DNA of 5,459 bases, taken from assembly GCA_002772195.1 (NCBI GenBank), contig PCSG01000389.1:3245-8703 (forward strand). Reading direction: 5' to 3'. A model generated the notes under the pieces. It did no database searches. It saw only the letters and a list, made by a program, of their open reading frames with translations, and had not been told where the DNA came from. This document shows positions 1 through 5,286 of the stretch, piece by piece; positions within the stretch are counted from its first letter, which is position 1; each line of letters begins with the position of its first letter. Made by a program: the position numbers and the translations under genes. This stretch comes from Desulfobacterales bacterium CG23_combo_of_CG06-09_8_20_14_all_51_8 (GTDB lineage: Bacteria; Desulfobacterota; Desulfobacteria; Desulfobacterales; Desulfosalsimonadaceae).

Positions 1-1
1 G

Positions 2-364
2 CCCCTGGATTTCTGGGCCGCCAATTATTTCGCCGTCATGGATATGGATAAATGCACCCGGTGCGGGCTCTGCGCTAAAAAATGCCAGGTGGACGCCATT
101 ACCGTGACGCGGAAAGATAAAAAAATCATGGATGTTTCCGTAAATACGAAAAAATGCATCGGCTGCGGCAATTGCGTGGTCGCCTGCAAATTTGACGCGA
201 TTTCCCTGACGAAAAAGGAAAAGGAGGCTGTCCCGCCCAAGGATTTTGATGAACTGGCGGACGTCCTGATGACGCATAAAAAGGGGATGTGGGACAAGGT
301 GCGGATGGTCACCCGGATGATTCTGGGATTGCCGCAAGGCCGGGATTCATATCCCGATAAGTGA
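2..364 (+). CDS. 4Fe-4S dicluster ferredoxin-type protein, C-terminal part (5' end outside window)
   Basis: An open frame runs in from the window edge and ends at TGA 362-364, giving 120 visible residues. It holds two classic CxxCxxCxxxC motifs, CTRCGLCAKKC and CIGCGNCVVAC, separated by about 23 residues. This is the pattern of a bacterial 2x[4Fe-4S] ferredoxin domain that passes electrons between redox partners in the cytoplasm. The first motif is followed by Gln rather than the usual Pro. A ~50-residue Lys-rich tail with no further cysteines follows. I take the gene as 5'-truncated. The ATG at position 38 has no purine-rich ribosome binding site before it (the upstream bases are pyrimidine-rich), and the frame upstream reads sensibly as PLDFWAANYFAV. 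Longer proteins of this type often carry an N-terminal Cys-rich or oxidoreductase segment, but that part cannot be seen. The partner and pathway are unknown. Confidence 0.85.
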   Translation, partial: PLDFWAANYFAVMDMDKCTRCGLCAKKCQVDAITVTRKDKKIMDVSVNTKKCIGCGNCVVACKFDAISLTKKEKEAVPPKDFDELADVLMTHKKGMWDKVRMVTRMILGLPQGRDSYPDK

Positions 365-365
365 T

Positions 366-551
366 TTATAGTGGATTCTGGACCCGGACACCGCGAATAA
401 TTTGTCCGTTGTTGAGATCTTCCGTCCAGATGATTTCACAGTGGGCGGTTTCCGCGGCAACGATGATCAATGAATCCCAGAAGGATATTCGGTTTATGAT
501 GCCGCAGTCGATTGCGTTTTTGATCATCTCCGGTGTAATTATCGTATAAAT
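366..551 (-). pseudogene. vapC (PIN-domain toxin RNase) 3' remnant
   Basis: In the frame shifted by one base from the antitoxin, the - strand reads YTIITPEMIKNAIDC, then RISFWDSLIIVAAE, then TEDLNNGQIIRGVRVQNPL and stop TAA at 366-368. The SFWD(A/S)LI-AA, EDL--GQ-I-GVR and NP(F/L) series is the typical C-terminal third of VapC-type PIN toxins, Mg2+-dependent RNases that cleave tRNA or rRNA. The Asp of SFWD and the acidic pair in EDL are catalytic-region residues in the family. The N-terminal two thirds, including the D-N/T start motif, are missing, and no vapC start with a ribosome binding site remains. An internal ATG at 525-527 would give 53 residues, too few for a PIN fold. The junction lies near 540-556, directly after the antitoxin's LYD. 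The left boundary (551) is approximate. Confidence 0.75.
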
Positions 552-759
552 CCTCTCGTTTCCAGCTTTGCCCTTTAGAATCCGATTCTGAATGATCCAT
601 CAACTGGAAACACTCTTCAAGCCATTGGTTTGATTTAATATTAATGGTCTGCTCCAGGAGCATTCGAATGATGCCGTTCAAAGATGTTTTATGCGCTTCC
701 GCATATCGCCTTCCGGATTTAATCAGGTCTTCATCCAGGGAAATGGTGATATTGGGCAT
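436..759 (-). CDS. VapB-like ribbon-helix-helix antitoxin, C-terminus altered by fusion to vapC remnant
   Basis: Residues 3-8 (NITISL) form the DNA-binding beta strand. Two helices follow, about 10-22 and 26-40, as in ribbon-helix-helix antitoxins. The tail around 50-73, ending WKREDLYD, resembles the toxin-binding end of VapB proteins, which normally stop within a few residues of this motif. Here the frame runs about 34 residues further, into Arg/His-rich sequence (QKRNRLRHHK and onward) that is the out-of-frame reading of a vapC 3' end. The visible 107-residue product is therefore a fusion of an intact antitoxin body with a nonsense tail. The start is well supported: AGGAGG lies 6 bases before ATG 757-759, and a consensus promoter lies upstream. 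The protein may still bind DNA and repress its own promoter, but with no toxin it has no obvious partner. Family placement is firm; the functional state is inferred. Confidence 0.8.
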   Translation of the reverse strand: MPNITISLDEDLIKSGRRYAEAHKTSLNGIIRMLLEQTINIKSNQWLEECFQLMDHSESDSKGQSWKREDLYDNYTGDDQKRNRLRHHKPNILLGFIDHRCRGNRPL

Positions 760-765
760 AACTGG

Positions 766-771
766 CCTCCT
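766..771 (-). promoter_or_regulatory. Ribosome binding site of the vapB-like gene
   Basis: AGGAGG on the - strand sits 6 bases before the ATG at 757-759. It is a full-length anti-16S match and fixes the antitoxin start. Confidence 0.8.
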
Positions 772-809
772 TTTTTAATTGTGCTGAGTTTTGAGCCCGG
801 GCCTCTATT

Positions 810-838
810 GCACATTATACGTACGCACATATTATGTG
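810..838. promoter_or_regulatory. Candidate antitoxin operator (palindrome plus direct repeats)
   Basis: CACATATTATGTG (826-838) is a perfect 13-base palindrome lying in the promoter spacer and touching the -35 box. GCACAT occurs twice, at 810-815 and 825-830, 15 bases apart, with the first copy reaching into the -10 box. Ribbon-helix-helix antitoxins typically bind short repeats of this kind over their own promoter, so bound protein would block RNA polymerase. The assignment rests on position and symmetry only. Confidence 0.55.
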
Positions 839-842
839 TCAA
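814..842 (-). promoter_or_regulatory. Perfect sigma-70 consensus promoter of the vapB-like gene
   Basis: On the - strand, TTGACA (837-842) and TATAAT (814-819) are separated by exactly 17 bases, the full housekeeping consensus. Transcription would start near 806-808 and leave about 48 bases of leader before the ATG. A promoter this strong is usual for toxin-antitoxin operons that are held down by tight autorepression. Confidence 0.85.
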
Positions 843-888
843 GATCGTCAGTAACAGGGCGCCGGAAACTTCGCCATTCCTTCCCCCG

Positions 889-2478
889 TTAATTTTTAGG
901 CGGTATCTGATCCATGATGTATTCCGAAAGCGCTGTGATGGTGAGGCTGGGATTGACCCCCAGGTTGGCCGGCACCACGGAGCCGTCGGCCACACGGAGA
1001 TTGGGATAGCCGAAAACTTGGCCTTTAAAATCCACCACGCCTTTGTCCGGGGATTCTCCCATGCAGCAGCCCCCTAAAATGTGGGCGGTGGATAAGGAGT
1101 TGAATGCCGCTTCCGGTATGGCGCTGAGCGGAATGCCGTCCATTTTTTCCGCCAGCCGCCGGGTGACTTCATTGGCAATGGGAATATAAGCCGGAGCGCG
1201 CCTCAGGCCCTTGGGGACTTTTGAATTCTGGCTTTTGGCTCCCAGACGCCACCATCTGGGCTTGTAATCCAGTTGCAGGTAATTTTCATCCGTCTGCATG
1301 ACCAGTACGATAGAGGTTGATGATGCTTTTCCAAAAGGCCAGAGCAAAAGTGACAGAAATTGCAGGGGATGCCTGAGGATATTGCCGAGAAACCGAATCC
1401 CTCTGGGTATTTTTCCGCCGCCGCCCGTCATCACTGTCAGCAGGTTCAGCAGCACATCCGATCTTTTATTGTAGCGGACCATCTCAACGTGGGTGGAGTC
1501 GTCGGCATAGATCCCGGAGGTAATGGCGATCTGGTCGTTCCAGTTGATCTTTTTGTTCCGGGATTTGACGCCAAGCAGGGCCTCGGAATTCGTGCGGACG
1601 TAATTGCCCAATTGATCAGAAATATTCGGGAGCTGGCCGTTTTGCTTGCACTGGTTCAGGAGTTTGACGGTTCCGAGGACGCTGGCGGAAAAGACCACGC
1701 CCTTTGCCCGGAATGTTTTTTCCGGATGACGAAAACCCGTAGATTTTTTGGTAAAGACCTCGTAACCGCCGGTGCTTAACGGTTGAACGCCCGTGACCAT
1801 GGTTTCCGGCAGAATACTTACGCCGAGTCCTTCGGCCAGGTAAAGATAATTCTTGTCCAGGGTGTTTTTGGCGCCTACCGGGCAACCCACCATGCAGGAC
1901 CCGCAGAAGGTGCAGCCGGTCCGGTCCGGGCCTTTGCCGTTAAAATAGGGGTCCGGCACGGTTTTTTCCGGAGTACCGAAAAAAATGCCCACGTCGTTTT
2001 TATGAAACGTGTCCTTGCCGGTCAGTTCAATTCCCACTTGCCGCAGGCACCGGTCCGCCTCGCCGACCTGAGGACTTTGATTGGCGCCCAGCATTTTTTT
2101 GGCCGTTTCATAATACGGCATCATTTTTTCTTTGATCTTGCCCGGTCCCCATTCCGGGCGCTCAAACACCTTGTCCGGCGGAATCAGGAGCTGATTGGCG
2201 TAGACCAGACTGCCGCCGCCCACCCCGCCGCCATGGAATATCAGGGCATGCTTCAACTGGGTGACCATCTGATATCCATAGCAGCCGATGGCCGGCAGCC
2301 ACAGGTTTTTCCGGACGTTCCAGTTGGTTTTGGGAAAGTCTTCGGTGTTCCACCGCTTCCCTTTTTCCAGGACCGCGACTTTATAGCCTTTTTCCGCCAG
2401 CCGGAGGGCCGAGACAGAGCCCCCGAATCCCGAGCCCACAACGATGTAGTCATAATCATATGCAGTTTGTTTGTTCAT
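889..2478 (-). CDS. GMC-family FAD oxidoreductase, cholesterol-oxidase-like
   Basis: This is a 529-residue flavoprotein. Residues 11-20 (YIVVGSGFGG) form the Rossmann FAD-binding loop and E38 closes the second strand. FHGGGVGGGSLVYA (81-94) matches the GMC FAD-contact segment. Near the C-terminus, TAHILGG (464-470) supplies the likely active-site His466, and DGSVVPANLGVNPSLTITAL (498-517) supplies Asn509; these correspond to the His/Asn pair of cholesterol oxidase. The family oxidises sterols or other alcohols and hydroxy compounds. The substrate here is unknown, and in an anaerobe the electron acceptor need not be O2. An unusual insert, CTFCGSCMVGC (189-199), has the CxxCxxCxxxC spacing of a [4Fe-4S] ferredoxin site and is followed by PVGAKNTL. 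I believe this motif recurs in ChoD-like members but cannot check it here. There is no signal peptide, so the protein is probably cytoplasmic. The start is supported by GGGGGA 4 bases upstream. It stands as its own transcription unit. Confidence 0.9.
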   Translation of the reverse strand: MNKQTAYDYDYIVVGSGFGGSVSALRLAEKGYKVAVLEKGKRWNTEDFPKTNWNVRKNLWLPAIGCYGYQMVTQLKHALIFHGGGVGGGSLVYANQLLIPPDKVFERPEWGPGKIKEKMMPYYETAKKMLGANQSPQVGEADRCLRQVGIELTGKDTFHKNDVGIFFGTPEKTVPDPYFNGKGPDRTGCTFCGSCMVGCPVGAKNTLDKNYLYLAEGLGVSILPETMVTGVQPLSTGGYEVFTKKSTGFRHPEKTFRAKGVVFSASVLGTVKLLNQCKQNGQLPNISDQLGNYVRTNSEALLGVKSRNKKINWNDQIAITSGIYADDSTHVEMVRYNKRSDVLLNLLTVMTGGGGKIPRGIRFLGNILRHPLQFLSLLLWPFGKASSTSIVLVMQTDENYLQLDYKPRWWRLGAKSQNSKVPKGLRRAPAYIPIANEVTRRLAEKMDGIPLSAIPEAAFNSLSTAHILGGCCMGESPDKGVVDFKGQVFGYPNLRVADGSVVPANLGVNPSLTITALSEYIMDQIPPKN

Positions 2479-2498
2479 CGGTTCCCCCTTTTTTAAAT

Positions 2499-2525
2499 CG
2501 TATATTTAACATGTTTTGGCTGAAA
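2499..2525 (-). promoter_or_regulatory. Weak candidate promoter for the GMC oxidoreductase
   Basis: On the - strand, a TTTTCA-like -35 lies about 16 bases before TATACG (2499-2504), a 4/6 match in each box. The leader would be only about 14 bases, just enough for the GGGGGA ribosome binding site. The region is AT-rich, so chance matches are likely. A promoter somewhere in 2479-2580 is expected because a terminator separates this gene from the upstream porin gene. Confidence 0.2.
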
Positions 2526-2570
2526 AGAATCATTTAATTTTTTAATGTTTCATTTCCATGGGCGCGGGGT

Positions 2571-2620
2571 AAAAAAAACAAACGCCCCGTGGTCGTGGGT
2601 ATCCGGATCACGGGGCGTTT
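2571..2620 (-). terminator. Rho-independent terminator of the porin gene, possibly bidirectional
   Basis: A perfect 12-bp stem pairs 2580-2591 (AAACGCCCCGTG) with 2609-2620 around a 17-base loop. On the - strand it is followed by a run that includes eight T residues (complement of 2571-2578), 50-100 bases after the porin stop. On the + strand the stem ends in TTTTT (2618-2622), so it could also stop transcription coming the other way. It insulates the porin gene from the GMC oxidase gene. Confidence 0.85.
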
Positions 2621-2670
2621 TTCAGGAACGAAGGAGTTTTAGCGCCATCGCAAGGAAAAGTGGCTGATTT

Positions 2671-3846
2671 TTAGAACTTGTAAACCATGTCGATATGATA
2701 GGTTTTGGGATCCTGGTCGATGTCCCGTTCCTTGGCTTCGTAAAGATAGGCCGTGGCGTTCAGTTCACAGTGCTTGGTCAACGCATAGCCAAGACCGAGT
2801 TTAAACCCTTCCACATCAACATACTGCAGAGCAGAACCCCAGTCGCTGTCTTTTAACAGAGGGACACAGGCATCCGCACCGATGCTGGCGTATTCCACGC
2901 CGAGTTTGATTTTATCGATGGAAGCCTTGACACCCAGCAGGTATCCCAAATTTTCTTCTTCCGGGTCCAGAAGATCTGCACCATTCTTTTGCTCACCGCT
3001 TAAAAGACTCTGGCCTTCTTCACCTTCGGCGCCGATGTTATAAAAAATCTGGGCATGGGGCGAGATTTTGAGCATGTCGGTTTTGATATCTGCTTTGAGA
3101 TACAGGTCAATAATCTGATAGCTGTAATCAGGGTCCATATAATCGATCACATATACTGTGTTACCGTCTTCGTCTGTTGTTTTTCTTCCGAATTTTTCTT
3201 TAGTTAAAAAGTCGCCCATGATTTCCGGCGCATCATCGTGAAAATTATAAAACGCCAGGGCGCCAGTGATGATGTCCGTCTTTAATCCGGCTTGAATCGC
3301 TTCCATCTGGGCCATATCGTTATCCGCATAATAGACATCATACCATCCTGCCGTCACAAACGCGGGTTTTAAATCCATCGTGGCGGTAAAACCTGCGGGT
3401 CGGACATCGCTGTCCCAGAGGGCCCAGGTGGTTTGGAACGGATTTTTCTGCTGGCCTGCGATGAATTTGAAATTGTTCATTTTGTGTTCTGCATAGGCGT
3501 AGTCCAGACGGATGTCTCCGGTTTCAAAGAAAGAACCGTCGGACAATGTGTCGTTGGTTGATGTGGCATCACTGCCACCCGTGGCCAGACCGGCGGCGAT
3601 TTTCCAGTTTTCCCCCGGATTGTTCCATTTCATGCCCAGCCGGAACCGCTGACGCATGCGGTCGGTGGGGTCTTCGTTGTCCACGTCTTTTTCTTTGTAC
3701 TCATAGCGAATACGCAGGTCCCCGGAGAGTTCCATGCCGTCAATGAAATCCTGGAGGACCAGGTTTGCGGAAGCGCTTCCGGGCAGGCATAAATACAAGC
3801 CTACGCAACATAAAACAGCCAGTACACAGATTTTTGTTCTCTTCAT
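2671..3846 (-). CDS. Outer-membrane beta-barrel porin (putative porin family)
   Basis: This is a 391-residue precursor. Residues 1-27 are a Sec signal peptide: a basic start (MKRTK), a hydrophobic core and cleavage after ASA, before NLVLQDF. It is not a lipoprotein, since no proper lipobox precedes Cys20. The rest alternates short aromatic or hydrophobic strands with acidic, Gly/Asn-rich loops and ends in YKF; a terminal Phe is the signal for barrel insertion. Segments such as LSGDLRIRYEY, MRQRFRLGMKWN, GQQKNPFQTTWALWDSDVRP and LGYLLGVKASI are typical of the 'putative porin' families of delta- and gamma-proteobacteria. It should form a diffusion channel in the outer membrane; substrate specificity cannot be read. 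I chose the ATG at 3844-3846 because AAGGAG lies 8 bases upstream and the signal peptide begins there. An in-frame ATG 60 bases earlier (3904-3906) would add a 20-residue hydrophilic extension and falls inside a dyad. A strong terminator follows the gene. Confidence 0.87.
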   Translation of the reverse strand: MKRTKICVLAVLCCVGLYLCLPGSASANLVLQDFIDGMELSGDLRIRYEYKEKDVDNEDPTDRMRQRFRLGMKWNNPGENWKIAAGLATGGSDATSTNDTLSDGSFFETGDIRLDYAYAEHKMNNFKFIAGQQKNPFQTTWALWDSDVRPAGFTATMDLKPAFVTAGWYDVYYADNDMAQMEAIQAGLKTDIITGALAFYNFHDDAPEIMGDFLTKEKFGRKTTDEDGNTVYVIDYMDPDYSYQIIDLYLKADIKTDMLKISPHAQIFYNIGAEGEEGQSLLSGEQKNGADLLDPEEENLGYLLGVKASIDKIKLGVEYASIGADACVPLLKDSDWGSALQYVDVEGFKLGLGYALTKHCELNATAYLYEAKERDIDQDPKTYHIDMVYKF

Positions 3847-3854
3847 TTTTTTTT

Positions 3855-3860
3855 CTCCTT
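3855..3860 (-). promoter_or_regulatory. Ribosome binding site that sets the porin start
   Basis: AAGGAG on the - strand lies 8 bases (all A on that strand) before the ATG at 3844-3846. It favours this start over the in-frame ATG at 3904-3906. Confidence 0.75.
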
Positions 3861-3879
3861 TGGTTGTGTTTAAATAATG

Positions 3880-3908
3880 CCATGCATCCGAAGAAGTCGG
3901 GTGCATGG
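3880..3908 (-). promoter_or_regulatory. Dyad / hairpin just upstream of the porin ribosome binding site
   Basis: CCATGCA (3880-3886) pairs with TGCATGG (3902-3908), and CCGA (3888-3891) pairs with TCGG (3897-3900), around a 5-base loop. The one interrupted position is an A-C mismatch on the - strand (T-G wobble on the + strand). It sits about 20 bases before the porin ribosome binding site, so it could be a regulator's operator or a 5' leader hairpin affecting mRNA stability. No T-run follows at once on either strand, which argues against a terminator. Confidence 0.5.
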
Positions 3909-4031
3909 ACTAAAATACCCGTTTTTTCCCCCCGCCGAGGCACCGCAGAGGGGGATCCTTTTTCGAGGCCACTGCAGCGGAAAGTCCCGGATCATCGCCG
4001 CTTTAAGATAGTCCATGTCTCATTTTCCCTC

Positions 4032-4118
4032 ATTCTCTGCGTCCCTGCGTCTCTGCGCGAGACAGTTTTTTTATCTGATCCCAATCATCTGTTATCTTGA
4101 TTTCTCTGTAACCGCTGC
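4032..4118 (+). repeat. Degenerate intergenic repeat, copy A
   Basis: Three blocks recur in the same order at 5137-5275. They are an 18-base exact match, ATTCTCTGCGTCCCTGCG (4032-4049 and 5137-5154), then ATCTGTTATC (4087-4096 and 5231-5240), then CCGCTGC (4112-4118 and 5269-5275). The spacing differs between copies (55 and 25 bases here; 94 and 38 there). A related inverted fragment lies at about 3930-3950. Confidence 0.65.
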
Positions 4119-4131
4119 AACGTTTAACGTT
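4119..4131. promoter_or_regulatory. Perfect 13-base palindrome, possible operator
   Basis: AACGTT-T-AACGTT is fully symmetric around position 4125. It lies in the divergent region, 123 bases before the small ORF and 273 bases before the porin ATG. No regulator is encoded next to it, so its role is open and it may be chance. Confidence 0.25.
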
Positions 4132-4177
4132 TCTTGCTCATGATAAATAGAGGGAGTTTGTGAAGGTGTGATGACGG

Positions 4178-4206
4178 TTGTGTGAAGAAAAAGAAAAAAG
4201 TATGTT
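4178..4206 (+). promoter_or_regulatory. Weak candidate promoter for the rluB unit
   Basis: TTGTGT (4178-4183) and TATGTT (4201-4206) are separated by exactly 17 bases of almost pure purine. The boxes match consensus at 3/6 and 4/6. Transcription would start near 4213, about 41 bases before the small ORF. This is only a plausible position, not a firm call. Confidence 0.3.
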
Positions 4207-4253
4207 ACAAAACTGTGACAACGCCGGTTTTGGGCTTGATTGGAGAGGATTAA

Positions 4254-4388
4254 ATGCGTGTGACGGTTATTGGATGCAAGGCCGAGGACCCCGGAGGGAT
4301 TTGGGGATCAGAAAAAAACCGGAAAATTGACAGCCGTCAAATATGCGATTTTACTTTTCCAGGAGATTGGGATAAACTATTTCCATGA
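4254..4388 (+). CDS. Possible small ORF (44 residues) translationally coupled to rluB
   Basis: The frame starts MRVTVIGCKAEDPGGIWGSE and ends in DWDKLFP, followed by TGA at 4386-4388. AGAGG (4244-4248) lies 5 bases before the ATG, a good ribosome binding site. The stop overlaps the rluB start as ATGA (4385-4388), the usual sign of translational coupling. The rluB start itself lacks a ribosome binding site at normal distance (AGGAG at 4361-4365 is 19 bases away), so reinitiation after this ORF would explain how rluB is translated. I do not recognise the protein. It has no membrane segment or clear domain; its two cysteines are far apart. It could be a real small protein, a leader peptide whose only job is coupling, or a chance frame. 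Confidence 0.45.
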   Translation: MRVTVIGCKAEDPGGIWGSEKNRKIDSRQICDFTFPGDWDKLFP

Positions 4389-5089
4389 TGATGCGGCTTC
4401 AGAAATATCTTTCCATGGCCGGGGTCTGTTCCCGGAGAATGGGCGAGGAATACATCCTTGCCGGCCGGGTAAAGGTCAATGGGGAGGTGGTCACAGAGCT
4501 GGGGACCCAGGTTGATCCGGAAAAAGACCGGGTGGCCGTGGACGGAAAAATCATCCGGGAGCAGGATGAAAAAATTTACATCATGCTGAATAAACCGGCA
4601 GGCTATATCACCAGCCGCAGCCACCGGGGGGAAAAAATCGTTTTCGATCTCATCGACATCCGCGAACGCCTTAATCCCGTGGGCCGCCTGGACCGCGATT
4701 CCACAGGGCTTTTGCTGCTGACCAATGACGGTCCGCTCCACCACCGCCTGATTCACCCGTCCTTTGATCATGAGAAGGAGTATCAGGTCGAAACCCTGCG
4801 CTCCATCAGCGATTCGGCCCTTGAAACCCTTCGCCGGGGCGTTGTCGTTGATGACAAAAAAACCCGGCCGGCGAAAATCCTTCGCCTGTCGTTATGCGAA
4901 TTTAAAATTACGTTGAAGGAAGGCCGCAAACGCCAGATCCGGCGCATGGTGGAAAAAGTCGATCATCACGTCAAAAGCCTCCACCGCATCCGGATGGCGA
5001 GCCTGCATCTGGGGGATTTAAAAATGGGGAAGTGGCGGCATTTGTCGAAAGCTGAAGTGAAAAAACTGCTGGCGTCGGCGGGATTATGA
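4385..5089 (+). CDS. rluB: rRNA pseudouridine synthase, RsuA/RluB family
   Basis: This 234-residue enzyme isomerises a specific uridine of ribosomal RNA to pseudouridine in the cytoplasm. An S4 RNA-binding domain covers about residues 4-55 (RLQKYLSMAGVCSRR, then GRVKVNGEVV). The synthase domain follows with KPAGYITS (70-77), the catalytic loop PVGRLDRDSTGLLLLTNDG (98-116, catalytic Asp103) and the C-terminal signature EGRKRQIRRMVE (179-190). The order and length fit the RsuA/RluB/RluE/RluF group. I use rluB because the S4-containing form without a long tail is usually so named outside enterics; the exact target (23S U2605 in E. coli RluB) is inferred. Three ATGs in a row (4385, 4388, 4391) leave the start ambiguous by two residues, and an in-frame TAA at 4373-4375 rules out an earlier one. 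It converges with phoU. Confidence 0.9.
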   Translation: MMMRLQKYLSMAGVCSRRMGEEYILAGRVKVNGEVVTELGTQVDPEKDRVAVDGKIIREQDEKIYIMLNKPAGYITSRSHRGEKIVFDLIDIRERLNPVGRLDRDSTGLLLLTNDGPLHHRLIHPSFDHEKEYQVETLRSISDSALETLRRGVVVDDKKTRPAKILRLSLCEFKITLKEGRKRQIRRMVEKVDHHVKSLHRIRMASLHLGDLKMGKWRHLSKAEVKKLLASAGL

Positions 5090-5136
5090 AAAAAGGGGGC
5101 TTTTGTGATGATAGGGCGTTTGTAAGAAAATATAAA

Positions 5137-5275
5137 ATTCTCTGCGTCCCTGCGGCTCAGCGGGAGAAAAAACAAGTTTCGCGCAGAGCCGCAGGGCTCC
5201 TTTATACTAAAAAAATTATTTTTTAATCCAATCTGTTATCATTATTCTGATTTTCATCCTTCGTTGTGCCGCTGC
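5137..5275 (+). repeat. Degenerate intergenic repeat, copy B, with internal inverted copy
   Basis: It shares three collinear blocks with copy A at 4032-4118. It also contains an inverted copy: the reverse complement of about 5177-5197 matches copy A's CCCTGCGTCTCTGCGCGAGAC at 19 of 21 bases. The last block runs into CGCTGCGGGAATGACG (5270-5285), close to the CGGGAATGAC half of widespread proteobacterial intergenic palindromes. The element fills the space between the converging rluB and phoU genes. Confidence 0.65.
5148..5196. terminator. Inverted repeat between converging genes; possible weak bidirectional terminator
   Basis: CCCTGCGGCTC (5148-5158) pairs perfectly with GAGCCGCAGGG (5186-5196), an 11-bp GC-rich stem with a 27-base loop. 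An alternative pairing is CTCTGCG (5140-5146) with CGCAGAG (5182-5188). On the + strand a T-rich tract follows only about 20 bases later (from 5216), so it is not a canonical intrinsic terminator. Its place between two gene ends makes a transcript-end or 3'-stabilising role plausible. Confidence 0.35.
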
Positions 5276-5286
5276 GGGAATGACGT

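Larger units (their letters stand above)
3847..4253. other. Non-coding divergent region between the porin gene and the rluB unit
   Basis: No frame here has a ribosome binding site or recognisable protein. It holds, in order, the porin leader dyad, an inverted CTCTGCGG-type repeat fragment (about 3930-3950), a forward CTCTGCGTCCCTGCG repeat (from 4032), a perfect AACGTT-T-AACGTT palindrome (4119-4131), an A-rich stretch (4184-4200) and a weak + strand promoter candidate. Promoters for both flanking genes must lie within it. Confidence 0.7.

Noticed and set aside
38..40. ATG 38 as the true start of the ferredoxin-type protein
   Set aside because: There is no purine-rich ribosome binding site before it, and the frame is open and protein-like up to the window edge.
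691..1077. 128-codon + strand frame spanning the vapB promoter
   Set aside because: It runs antisense through the vapB start, the promoter and the GMC 3' end, with no ribosome binding site and no protein-like pattern.
1783..2496. 237-codon open frame on the + strand
   Set aside because: It lies entirely antisense to the GMC oxidase, which has clear FAD motifs and a ribosome binding site. The + frame reads as low-information His/Arg/Ala-rich sequence with no domain.
3880..3926. Dyad plus T6 run as a + strand terminator
   Set aside because: The T-run (3922-3927) starts 13 bases after the stem, too far for an intrinsic terminator, and no + strand gene ends nearby.
3765..4100. 111-codon + strand frame across the porin leader
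   Set aside because: It crosses the porin signal peptide antisense, the dyad and the intergenic repeat; no ribosome binding site or domain is seen.
4337..4771. 144-codon open frame on the - strand
   Set aside because: It is antisense to the S4 and catalytic regions of rluB and shows no recognisable domain, so it is a shadow of the real gene.
4032..5275. CRISPR array from the repeated CTCTGCG units
   Set aside because: The copies are few, degenerate, irregularly spaced and in mixed orientation, and no cas gene is present.
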